DNA from: Thelonectria olida
Taxonomy: Eukaryota; Ascomycota; Sordariomycetes; Hypocreales; Nectriaceae
DNA length: 64,000 nt
NCBI GenBank assembly: GCA_020736575.1
Contig: JAGPYM010000046.1
Coordinates: forward strand, 170,207 to 234,206
Reading direction: 5' to 3'
The position numbers and the translations under genes were made by a program. The notes under the pieces were generated by a model. That model had not been told where the DNA came from. It saw only the letters and a program-made list of their open reading frames with translations, and searched no databases. Positions 33,360-43,482 of the stretch are shown here, piece after piece (position 1 is the first letter of the stretch; the number at the start of each line of letters is the position of its first letter).

Positions 33360-34613
33360 ATGTGCCACTTCGTCCCGCCTAGTATCCTCGAGCACATTGC
33401 CCATTCTGAGGCTGTTCCAGAGGAAGCGCGTCAGGCGGCTATTATCACCCTATCAGCTGATCAGGACATCCGCGAGAAGCGTGCGCGAGCTCTCAGGAGA
33501 GGTGAAGCACCCACTGCTCCTGGCGATTCTGATGTTCCGCCAGCCCAAGCACCAATTGTGAGACCAGGCTTTGTCCCGCCCGGCATTCTTGAACATGTCG
33601 GCCAGAGTGAACTGGCGGACGCTGAGACTCGAGAGAGTGCAAGGGCAACGTTAAGGTCAGATGCTAAGATTCGCGAACAGAGAGCTGCGCTCGTTGGCCC
33701 TGCCGCGACGGACGAGCCCCATGACCCTGAAGCCGTGGCTCTCGTGCTGAGACGCAAGATCTACGATGCGGAGAACCTTGCCTCTCTTCCTGGGACCCTT
33801 GTTCGCGAGGAAGGTGCTCCACGTACACGCGACCGGCAGGTTAACAACGCCTATGACGGTATCGGCATCACGGTCAGATTCTTCCACACCGTGTTTGGCC
33901 GCAACGCCATCAACGGCAAAGGCGGTACTCCCATTGTTACGGTTCGTTACAACCCCGATCCGGGATCCCTCGGGTACAACAACGCCTTCTGGGACGGCTT
34001 CCAGTTTGTGTTCGGAGATGGTGACGGCATCATCTTCGACTATTTTACGGATTCCCTGGATGTTGTTGCGCACGAATTGACGCATGCCATCACCCAATAC
34101 ATCGCCGGGATCCCATACGAGAAGCAGGCCGGAGGCCTGAATGAGTCCATCTCCGATGTCTTTGCCGCATTGGTTGAGCAGTGGCACTTCAATCAGACCG
34201 CGGCAGATGCTGATTGGCTCACTGGACAGAATCTGTTCCCCGTTGCCGTCAAAGGTGCAGCTCTCCGCAACATCGCAAACCCGGGGACTGCGTACGACGA
34301 TCCGATCCTTGGTCGAGACGGGCAGATCGCCCATTTTAGTCAGTACAACGATAGCCTGGATGTTCACTATACCTCGGGTATCCCCAATCGTGCATTCTAC
34401 TTGATTGCCATTCGCTTCGGTGGGTATGCTTGGCAGAAGGCAGGAAAGATTTGGTTTGAGACTTTGAGGGACCCGCGCGTTAGGCATTTTGGTGCAGCAA
34501 TCACTTTCAAGAATTGGGCTGATGTAACAGTTGATCAAGCTAAAACGCTGTTCGGCGTTCCTGCAATGATCATTGTCCGCAATGCTTGGGTCTCTGTTGG
34601 TGTTCTCGTCTGA
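33360..34613 (+). CDS. Protealysin-like M4 metalloprotease with duplicated pro-region motif
   Basis: A single exon of 417 residues. I placed the start at ATG 33360 because protealysin-type pro-regions begin Met-Cys-x-x-x-Pro-Pro, as here (MCHFVPPSILEHI). The thermolysin-family site is complete: HELTH (residues 238-242), third zinc ligand Glu262 in NESISD, substrate-side HYTSGIPNRAFYL. The protein has no classical signal peptide, as in protealysin. The pro-region motif occurs twice: residues 4-45 (FVPPSILEHIAHSE) and 71-111 (FVPPGILEHVGQSE), each followed by a short ARxxxxxTL..D..IREKR/QR helix. M4 proteases are mainly bacterial, so horizontal origin is likely. Intact. Confidence 0.9.
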   Translation: MCHFVPPSILEHIAHSEAVPEEARQAAIITLSADQDIREKRARALRRGEAPTAPGDSDVPPAQAPIVRPGFVPPGILEHVGQSELADAETRESARATLRSDAKIREQRAALVGPAATDEPHDPEAVALVLRRKIYDAENLASLPGTLVREEGAPRTRDRQVNNAYDGIGITVRFFHTVFGRNAINGKGGTPIVTVRYNPDPGSLGYNNAFWDGFQFVFGDGDGIIFDYFTDSLDVVAHELTHAITQYIAGIPYEKQAGGLNESISDVFAALVEQWHFNQTAADADWLTGQNLFPVAVKGAALRNIANPGTAYDDPILGRDGQIAHFSQYNDSLDVHYTSGIPNRAFYLIAIRFGGYAWQKAGKIWFETLRDPRVRHFGAAITFKNWADVTVDQAKTLFGVPAMIIVRNAWVSVGVLV

Positions 34614-35833
34614 TTTGAAACATGATTAGAACCTTTGCAACAATGGTGAACCACCGTGATGGTGTATGTACCTGATCAACCGATCTGCGATGTCCAATTT
34701 GGATCACGATGAGATGCCGTCAACTGTTTTATTAATTGATTCGTTATCTTTTACCACATGTCTCAGATTTGGCTTAATCTTTTGGTTGCTTTTCGCCCTT
34801 GCCGGAATAATCGGTGAAGTTGTATTCTCGTCATCCTCTCGGCATTGGTTTTCCCACTGGGTTTTCCCAATGTCGTCACGCAAATGCGGAGAGGACTAGC
34901 TAGACTAATGGTCATTGCCACTCATTCAGAACAAGTTCTACACTTTTGTTGTTATGGCTGGGCACCTAATCCGCTGGTCGGCCGTGAATCCGCTCCGCCT
35001 CCGCGATCCTGGTGATGGGGCAAGGGTTACTTTCGCCCATGTTGCAAGGGTCAGCTTGATACAGAAGACACGGTAAATCACCCTGGGAGATGCGACGGCT
35101 CACAGCGAAGTGAGCAAAGTTATATTTGTTCCATGCGGCGCTTACTCATGCCATGGCCATCGATACTCGCCGTTAGCGGTCTTCGATATGCAACCGCCGT
35201 CGTCGCCCCGCGTAATAGATTTTGGAGACTATTGATCATCCGCCTTCGGTGGCTTCTGGCTTGCATGATTGACCAATGGAACGCGGTACTATCTCCCTTG
35301 GACCTTGATCATGTGAGTAACCACCTTGCACTCAGTATCCACGGCCCATGTGCTAAAGAAGGCAAAGGACCTTCAGGTCTTCATTCTTGGCCACTATATC
35401 GCGAAGGGTGCTTTTGAAGGACACACCAGCCAAAAGGGAAACAGTTTTTGAGGGTCACTCTAAATTACAAAGTCTCTAGGCAGACACTCTAGCTCTCCAG
35501 CTTTCAATACAACTTGATTACGCAAGAATACTTCTTGGCATTCAAGAAGTGGTTTCAGCTCAGCGTGTCGGAGCTGAAAATTGCGGCAGGGTTGTGAAGT
35601 GACCGAATATCTGAGGTGGCGCACTTATACCCCGCGCATCGTGTCAGACTGACCCGAATGAAGCAAGGTATTGATTTGCTAGGCTTCCCATGACGCCTCC
35701 CGCAGGGTCAAGACTGGTGTCGCGGCCAGCTTCTCAATGGCGATCCATCCACCGCTGCGAGTCAAGACCTAGATCAGACAAGTATCGCGCATCCGAAATC
35801 ATTCTCTTAGCCTAGCCGCCTTTTTTCCTCGAG
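34614..35833. other. Intergenic region
   Basis: No supported gene. Short open frames at 34666-34899 and 35133-35417 have no motif. The final part is the NLR promoter. Confidence 0.45.
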
Positions 35834-38800
35834 ATGGCCACTTCCGAACATCCCCATCGTCCAAGCCGCCGCGAAGATTTCGAGATCGCTATCGTTTGCG
35901 CCCTTCCAGTCGAGTTCGATGCCGTCGCCCTCACGATCGATCAGTTCTGGGACGACGCTGGCGACCTCTATGGAAGAGCTGTGGGAGATCAAAATTCATA
36001 TACCACAGGCCGCATCGGGAACTATGATGTAGTACTGACCCTTCTCCCTAATATAGGGAAGGTCAGTACGGCGGGTGCAGCTGCTAGCCTTCGTGTGAGC
36101 TATTCTCGGCTGAAAATAGTCGTCTTGGCTGGTGTCTGCGGCGAAGTACCTGGCTTGGGCAGCCGGCGGGAGATTCTGCTAGGAGACGTCATCATCAGCA
36201 AGCAAGTTATCCAGTATGATATCGGTCGGCTGTATCTAGGTCATTTCGAGATCCGTAATTCTCCACACGACATCCTGGGTCGGCCGAATCGAGATATTCG
36301 CACTCTCGTCAACAACTTCGAGACTAGCCACGGTCGTCGCTGGTTGCAACGAGATACCGCCCGCTTCCTGCTTGGATTGCAGGAGAAGGCCAGGAGCCTG
36401 GATTCAGAAATCCTGTACGAATATCCAGGTTCAAATCAAGACAAGCTCTTCGATGCGGTGATGAAGTCCGGTGGAGACCGTGACAGGTTTGCTGCAGAGC
36501 ACGAGATCATTGCATTCGAGACCGAGGGCGCCGGTCTTTGGGATGAGGTACCGTGTATTGTGGTCAAAGGGGTGTGCGACTATGCGGACAGCCACAAGAA
36601 CAAGAGATGGCAACCTTACGCAGCAGCCACGGCTGCGGCGGCAGTGAAAGCGCTGCTTGGACGTTATATCCAGACTGACAGGCCTGCAAATCGGAGTCAA
36701 TCGCCTATTAGTAGCGTCCAGACAGGAGTCTCACGCCAAGGCTCGGATGCATATTGTAAGTACACATGTTCGCGGAGGAGGCCCGTGTTTGTTTGTTTGT
36801 TTGGATTGCGCTACATATGGCGTTACCAGAGATTTGGTTGAGTGCTTCAATACCTTTAACCATGTCAAGATTCTCTATTGTCATCCGCACTTTCCTTTCT
36901 TCTTTTGATCTAAGTTTGCTATATTCCTGAAGCTAAACCCTGCACTCGGACGGCAGCATTCAAACGAAACCCTTCAAGCCCTTTGTTAGGGAGCGAAAAG
37001 ATCTTCTTCCAAGAATCCATTTTGATTCGTGAAGATGTATTATCGTTCCTCAAGCGAGTCTTTAGTGACAAGGGTAAGGCTAGGGCTATCTTGTATGGTC
37101 TTCCTGGAGTTGGGTAGGTGCATGTTTTTCAACTACTACATGATCACAGAAATATTAAAGACTAATTATTCTCTCAAGCAAAACGACTTTAGCACGATAT
37201 TTCGCGCATCAAGAGCAAGCTACAAAAGCAATACTTTGGATCCCATTAGGCTCAGAGCGAGAGATACGAGCGGCTTTCTCTGAGTATTCAAAAATTCTGA
37301 CATCACGAGACCAAGAGCCACCCAATTTCGTCTCGGCAGTCGGTGAACGGCTCAATGACCTGTTCACCGACAACTGGATCATCATTTTTGACGGCCTTGA
37401 CGACCCCTCTACAATTCCTCTGGAAACCTACATCTTTCCGCACCTACCATCTGGCAAAATCCTAGTAACTACCCAGAACGCCAGCATCTACGATCGGATC
37501 AACTCAAATCACGGTATGCAAGTTACGCCGTTGGATGAGAAGGCCGCTGAAGAACTGCTTCTCATGACAGCTGCGAGACTGGCCAATGTCAACACAGCTA
37601 ATATTTCCGAGTCTAAGGGTGAGGCCCAAGCGAGAAAACAGCTACTGCGAGAGCTTGGCTATCTCCCAGCGGCGATATCTGTTGTCGGTGGCATCCTCCG
37701 CGGTTCTCTTGGCTCTCCCCAGATCAGTTGTGAGATGTATCTTCAGCGCTGCGACCAGGCCAGGGACGAAGACCTCGAGGAGAGTTCAACTCTTACCAAT
37801 TACCACTCAGTTTGGAAAGCATTCGAGATATGTTTTCGATGTTTTCTTTCCGATCGGACCCAAAATTCCATACGGGCAGCGTACCTCGCGTACTTTGTGG
37901 CCTCCTTCGAGGATGCATCGAATCTCCAGGATGGCATCCAGCTGTATCGCCTAGCTACTCGTGAAGAGATCAAGTGCAAAGCAACAGCCAAAGCACTAGC
38001 TTCGAAGTCATGAGGGATCTGAAATTCTTAGATGTCAGCTACTTTCGAGGCTCCTTCAACAAGTTAGTATCAGCCAACTTCATTACTGGGAACTGGACCG
38101 AAACAGAGATGATCACGTGCCGTATATCGAGATGCATTCTTTGTTTAAGAGATGGTTACAGCGGACATATGCAGGAGAGATTTCCCCTCTCCTCCGCCCG
38201 AAACTGTGGCTTCTGGGTTTCGGCATGTGTAGGCAACTAGAACAAAATGGAGTTGAGACGAACCGACGCAGTTCGCTCAAGTCTGAGCTGCGAGCAAGTA
38301 TTGTGACCCATGGAGAGCATTGGTCTGACAATGCTGGCTCAAACCACGAAGTGGTGATGCCGTTTATTTTGGGTGCTATGCGTGGCTTGGCTCAGTCGAT
38401 TCAGCATTTGCCAGTCGACACGCAACAACAGCCTGGCTTAGCTACATATTCAGAAACCCTACGCGATTCTGTAAGTGAGGTGTATGACGATCTGATCAAC
38501 GCTATTGACTGGACTGCAATATTCGACGTGTTCATCCATCAGTTAAATGATGAGGTCGAATCCGCTGTCGAGTTTGAGTCACGGTAGAGGCCAAATTTCA
38601 AACTAAATGACTTTTTCCTCGACACACTGGACGCTTCAGGATGTCTACCAATTGCGTTCAGTATCGCTGCTTCGAATGAGCTTCAACTAGGTGGCCAAAT
38701 TCAGCCCATTGAAGAGCTGAAGAACGAGATTGTCCACAATATCCGGTCTTTGTTGTCACCTTGTTTCGGCTTAGAAGTGACTGATGCAGTCGCCCATATG

Positions 38801-39796
38801 TGCAATGTGTCTCACGACGAGCGACGCAGTAGAGGCCAAAGCTGGGTGGAGAGATGGGCAGATGATGTAGCAGCGATTCTTAAACGTGGTTTCGACGAAG
38901 CCTTCAGCACTGTCTGCCAGCACGGAATTGCCCCCGGAGCTCCCACACCGACCACGGAGACAGCAGGGACAGGACTTGCGACTCTGTTTGCCGGGTTTTC
39001 TACATCACATCCAAGAAACATATTCTTTGCTACCCTTCGTCAGGTTATCGCTGCCCTTACTGAGGAACCATTGATTGACTCGGACGCCATGGATGCACTG
39101 GAAGCGAAGTCTATAGAAATTAGGGACGTATGCGAGAGCGCTATCAGGCGAGGACTTGGGGATCGAGCTGGCGAAGTTTTCCATTTCAAGCTTGTTTCTT
39201 CGGAAGCAGATCATCCTGCAGGCTTCAGCATGCTTTGGCAATTGGCATGGGCTGGCTGTGTGGCAAGTGGTCTTGCCGACTGGGTCGGATTAGTGGTGAT
39301 GGATTCCACATCACAAGATCTAAAGGATACCTGTATCGAGGAACTGGAGCGTTTCCTACGACCTCACTGCGCATCTGTGGCCCCCGAGCTGGCTGACAAT
39401 ATTAAGGATGAATTGGTTGTCCGAAATATCTTCCTCAACTGGATCAGTTCGGGCTGGGTTGACTTGCCCGATGACGACGCCAGTGGTGACGACGAACCAC
39501 AGGGTAGTGGGGGCCTTGGACTGGATATTGATGAAGCATTTGGTATTTTGCGGGTACAAACCACCGAAGCACTGCAAGCTGTCTACTCTGGTAGCCAACA
39601 AGCTTCGTCTCGTGAAGCAGTTTCTCGGGCGCTCGGGGGTATCGTTGATTGTCGTCGAGCGCTACACCACGACATCATGAGACGCCTTGCGAGGCCGGGG
39701 CTGAATGATAGGACAGGAATGGGGCCATTCTTTGCCAAGATGTTCCTGGAAAAATGCGACACGGAGCTTGGTACGATATTCTCCGTTGGCGGATGA
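35834..39796 (+). pseudogene. NLR-like receptor: nucleoside phosphorylase - NB-ARC - helical C-terminus, disrupted
   Basis: Exon 1 (35834-36755) encodes a PNP/UDP-phosphorylase-type domain: FEIAIVCALPVEFDAV, PNIGKVSTAGAAA, VLAGVCGEVPG, IIAFETEGAGLWDEVPC, VVKGVCDYADSHKN. Exon 2 (36957-37113) and exon 3 (from 37179) join to form the P-loop GLPGVGKTTLARYF, followed by the Walker B-like WIIIFDGLDD and the LVTTQNASI sensor. Two lesions follow. First, a one-base frame change occurs at about 38005-38012 (stop TGA at 38011). Second, a single in-frame TAG lies at 38585-38587, after which the same frame runs on to 39796. The C-terminal 500 residues are helical without clear repeats. Relatives are STAND receptors whose ligand sensing triggers immunity or cell death. 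With both lesions only truncated proteins could form. Confidence 0.75.
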
Positions 39797-40125
39797 GGCC
39801 AGTTTTGCTCATAAGCAGGAACTGGAAGCACTGCAGCGGGTTGAAAGAAACTGGAGGGTGCAGGCAGATGACCGACTCTAGAAGGTTCTTTTGTTAGTTT
39901 AGGATATATTTCAGATAAAGAAAGGAGAATTGGTAATGAAACTATCTCCCAAGTATCTATTAATGTCGCCGTAGACATGTGTTTAAGTAATAGCAAGAAG
40001 TGCTCCTTCGTGGTGTTCCTTGTATACAAATCGTGGTGGGAATTCGGGAATGAACGACAGGGTCCCAATGAAATGATGCTAAAGAGTGCCTAAGGAAGGT
40101 GGCACGACGGCAGATCAATGATCTG

Positions 40126-40800
40126 ATGGGAGGATTCCACCGTCAGTTTCTTGGCCATGGCCCAAGTGGGATTAGATCTATGGAACTACCTGCTCGAGAG
40201 CCTGGTGTAGGTTTCGTCTTGATCAAGGACGAAACCAGCCGTACCGGATTTCCGTTCGCAGCAGTTCTTGGTGCCTCTCGGGCATGCTTTCGCGCCATTG
40301 CAGAGCGTCTCAACATTCCTCTAGATTCAGACATTGGGGCTACCAAGTTGGCAGCACATACGCGCTACCTCACCCTTGTCAATGCCTCTGAAGGGAACTT
40401 TAGTTGTGCAGTAGCCTACACTTGGCGCATTCTGGGCATTCCTGTTCGAGCTGACCTTCCCTCTACGGCAACCCAAGTGACCATCGAGAATCTTCGGTCT
40501 GAACGGGCAGAGGTGATATTATGCCCTAAAGCCGTGGCCCAGGCAGCGATAACAGCACACAGCTCGGCAGTACACAGAAAGGAAGACATCCTTATCGATG
40601 GCCTCACTTCACTAAGTGGAAGTAGCCGTCAGGCTCAGGTGCGGCTCCTGTCCATCATGATTTAAATCCTCACAAATAACTCATCTTTTCGTGCTAGTGG
40701 ATAGTGTATGGTTATGAAACAATGCTGTGCGAGCTTGACTTGCCAGTCAAGACGTTCTTCACTTGATCGTTGTGCCGGTCAAGGCAGACAAGAAACCTCT
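40126..40800 (+). pseudogene. Diaminopropionate ammonia-lyase-like relic
   Basis: ATG at 40126 opens 179 codons up to 40665 (FHRQF, then LIKDETSRTG, then VLGASRACFRAIAERL), matching the N-terminal half of fold-type II PLP enzymes of the diaminopropionate ammonia-lyase group. Weaker remnants (GYGYETML, then LIVVP) continue in broken frames to about 40800. The position of the PLP-binding lysine in the usual P-x-F-K-x-L-G-A-S motif is Ala here (PFAAVLGAS). The NGNHG-like phosphate loop is changed as well (SEGNFSCAVA). The full-length family is about 400 residues. A dead, truncated copy. Confidence 0.6.
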
Positions 40801-41150
40801 AGGTTAGATCAAAATTCACGAATCATTCTCATCTGTACGGAAGGCCAACACGATTACGAGGTTCCATTGCCAATATCTGACAGTGATCCAATCTCGTTAA
40901 AGCCTCATGTCCAATGGCCATATGGATACCGTGACACTGGAGAGTTATGATAAAGATGCCCTTTGTGGCAATATCTCGGAGGGAAAGCTATACGGACGTG
41001 GTTCAACAGATAAGAAGGGCGGGCTTGCGGCGGCCATGATCGCCCTCGCTAACATCAAGATTCTACGTCTTAGAGGAGATGTGATACTGGCGGCCATTGC
41101 AGATGAAGAGGTGAGCCAAAGGACAACGGTGGAAGGCCAAGGCTTATAGT
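40801..41150 (+). pseudogene. M20 peptidase / acetylornithine-deacetylase-type relic
   Basis: The frame 40907-41149 reads SNGHMDTVTLESYDKDALCG, GKLYGRGSTDKKGGLAAAM and DVILAAIADEE. These are the three metal/catalytic blocks of M20 dinuclear-zinc peptidases (H-x-D, D-x-K-G-G, then E-E). The N-terminal part is only faintly traceable, and the sequence ends right after the E-E block, so about 60% of the normal protein is missing. It lies immediately downstream of the ammonia-lyase relic and on the same strand. Confidence 0.65.
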
Positions 41151-41217
41151 GCCAGCTTCAAATTCTGCAGAGCTTATCACCGTTTAGTGGAAACTATTTG
41201 ATGAAACCAATACCTGC

Positions 41218-42199
41218 CTAGCTAGCCAGAAGAGGCTCTTCTTCATCAGGTCGAGCGGCGCTGTCCACTTCCTTTGGTTTTGGGTGCTTTGCTAAGCATA
41301 ACAGGACAAACTGCGTGACAGCAAATACCGCATTGTCTACAGCAACCCAGCCCACGGACAGATACCAATTTTGCAATATGCGCAGCGAGACTCTCTCCAT
41401 AACAGGGTACTCAACCCGCACAATCCAAAACAGCGCAACAAAGGCAAATATGAAAGCTTGGGCACGCAAGCCAGCGATGCTCAATGCGGCCGCCTTGGGC
41501 CACTGAACAACCAGCGCAAGAACGCCAAGAAATGTAACAATAGGGCCAACCCACAAGAAATGCGCCCCAAAGACGATTCCGCTGAACCATCCGCTGTACG
41601 GGACCTCAGCATTTACGGGGTCGATGATTAATGGTACAATAGAGATCAGAAGGAACGAGATGTAGATGGCTAGGACGCAAGCTTTGTGGCCGCGTGTATC
41701 TGGCGAAAAGAAGATGCATGTAGCAAACCTATGACGATGTTAAACTCGAACAAGAAGCGAGGCAGTCGGAGCTTACAAGGCGAGAAACATGATCCAGACC
41801 ATTGTGAGTTGGGTGAGGTTGAGCCAGTCGCCTACATTACGTGGAGTGCTAACAAAGATGCGAGAATCATCGTAGTGACTGACGATGTAGAAAAAGCCGA
41901 GAGAGAATTGCTCAGTTGCCGAAATCAGGTTGAATAAAAGGTAATAGAGAGAAATGTTTGAGCTATCCCCTTTCGCCAGGACACGTCGCAGCTGCGGGAG
42001 ATACGACAGGAAACTGAGGACCAACAGGATACTGGAAGTCCCGAAGGATCGTTTTTATGCCAGTTCGGGTGCAGACCTTTCACAGCCAATTAGCCAATCA
42101 CAAGTCTCTAGTCATGCGGCCAATGTAATCCTTGCTCTTCCGCTTTTGGAAGTCTCCGAAGTGTGCCTCGTTGCCAAGATATCGTGTCAATATGGGCAT
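41218..42199 (-). CDS. PQ-loop membrane protein (three exons)
   Basis: Minus-strand exons are 42199-42102, 42031-41777 and 41728-41218, giving 287 residues. The middle intron (GTAAGC...TAG) is clear; the first has a weak GTGATT donor, so exon 1 is less certain. The PQ-loop is LSFLSYLPQLRRVL, followed by the ISLYYLLFNLISATEQ signature seen in fungal members. About seven membrane spans are visible (IYISFLLISIVPLI, GPIVTFLGVLALVV, AFIFAFVALFWIV, AVFAVTQFVLLCL and others). The acidic C-terminus EEEPLLAS contains a dileucine-type vacuolar/lysosomal sorting signal (EEEPLL). PQ-loop proteins (cystinosin-like, Ypq-type) export amino acids or act as receptors in vacuole/ER membranes. Intact. Confidence 0.7.
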
Positions 42200-42346
42200 G
42201 GTGCGATTCGATTCAGCCGAGCGGTAATAATTAGAAATGCTGTTTAAATACCGGCGTTCCTGGACTGTGCTTATTTTCATTTCCCTCTCCTGCTTCTGCG
42301 TTGTTATCGCCCACATTCCGTCCCTAATTTATCCAACGATTGAAAC

Positions 42347-43270
42347 ATGTTTGTCCCTCGCGCTCTTATGGCTCTGGCCATCGCCGGAGCAGTCGTCGCC
42401 GGCGACATGATGACTGTCTGGATTCCAGGGCCGTATGGGGCATACTACAATTACCCCGTCCTCGAGGGATCACTTGTTCACCGCAATGATTCGGCTACAA
42501 CTGTGACTCTTAATTGCAGATTTTCTAGGACAGAAATGTCCTGTGACTCCATCGAAGGAGTGACATTCACCTTCGGACCATCAACAGCTGGATACAATTT
42601 TGCAGGAAATAGCACTATCGATGCCGACTATGTAGCTACGTAAGTGTATCCTATAGAAGTCACTCGACACACAATTAATACCATCTTTGTGTCATATATC
42701 TCTACTACTTAGGCCAGATACTAATAGTGATATAGTGCCGAGAGTCAAACCTGCAAGGTTCGCAATTGGACTCCTTACGACTGCGCCGGGGCATGGACCG
42801 ACTACTCAGGGACAGGCACGACCACCGGTGCATGGCAGCTTGAGTACTCTTACTCAGTCTACTACCCAGTCGACGCCTACATTACCGGGTATAGCTCTTA
42901 TCGAAGGCCTGCTATTACCACTCCTCACTCCAGAACAACTCATACGGGCGACTCGTGGCCAACGCCAACTAGCGAATCTGCAGAGGATGACGAAGGTGAC
43001 GACAATGATGGACCACATACAGGTGTGATTGCTGGCGCAGTGGTAGGGTCAGTTGTAGGAGTGGCCCTAATAGGCTTCTGCATGGTTCTTTTAGTGAGAA
43101 GGCGACGGGCAGCTTCTCCACCGGCTGCTTTGACAGAACCTACGGGCTTGAATCCACCGATTTATGAATCTGCTAATAGCGACACGATTGTACATGTTGG
43201 GTCAGAAGCGGGCCCTTTACCTCCAACCTACGAAGCTGTATTGGAAGAGGGCGGAGGAGTAAGGAAATAA
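42347..43270 (+). CDS. Single-pass surface/membrane protein with two PPxY motifs (two exons)
   Basis: Exons are 42347-42639 and 42736-43270 (intron 96 nt, GTAAGT...TAG), giving 275 residues. An N-terminal signal peptide (MFVPRALMALAIAGAVVAG) is followed by an ectodomain of about 165 residues with cysteines, N-glycosylation sites (HRND.S, GNST) and a Thr/Ser-rich stem. Next come one membrane span (GVIAGAVVGSVVGVALIGF) with a stop-transfer RRRR and a 60-residue tail. The tail has PPIY (NPPIYES) and PPTY (LPPTYEA), both PPxY motifs that recruit WW-domain ubiquitin ligases of the Rsp5/NEDD4 type. This layout is common for fungal mucin-like surface proteins; the ligand is unknown. Divergent from the PQ-loop gene with about 150 bases between starts. 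Confidence 0.75.
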
Positions 43271-43482
43271 TACGTTTTGATATATATTTTTATTTAACTT
43301 AAATGATACTCAAATTATGAATTGAAGTACTTACGTATTAATTGTTTTACGTATATACATTAAAATATATTACTAACCTTTACTAATATTCAAAGCTAAA
43401 CGTAGTCCCCCTCTTTTATACTAGGCTAGGTAGTAGTAACGACCTCGCTAACTTAACAGTTCCTACCTTTATTTACCTTTCC

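Noticed and set aside
33657..34538. 293-codon open frame on -
   Set aside because: Antisense to the M4 protease; no recognisable domain.
38584..38639. Intron removing the NLR TAG stop
   Set aside because: GTAGAG...TTCAG looks possible, but its length of 56 shifts the frame into a quick stop, while the unspliced frame is coding-like.
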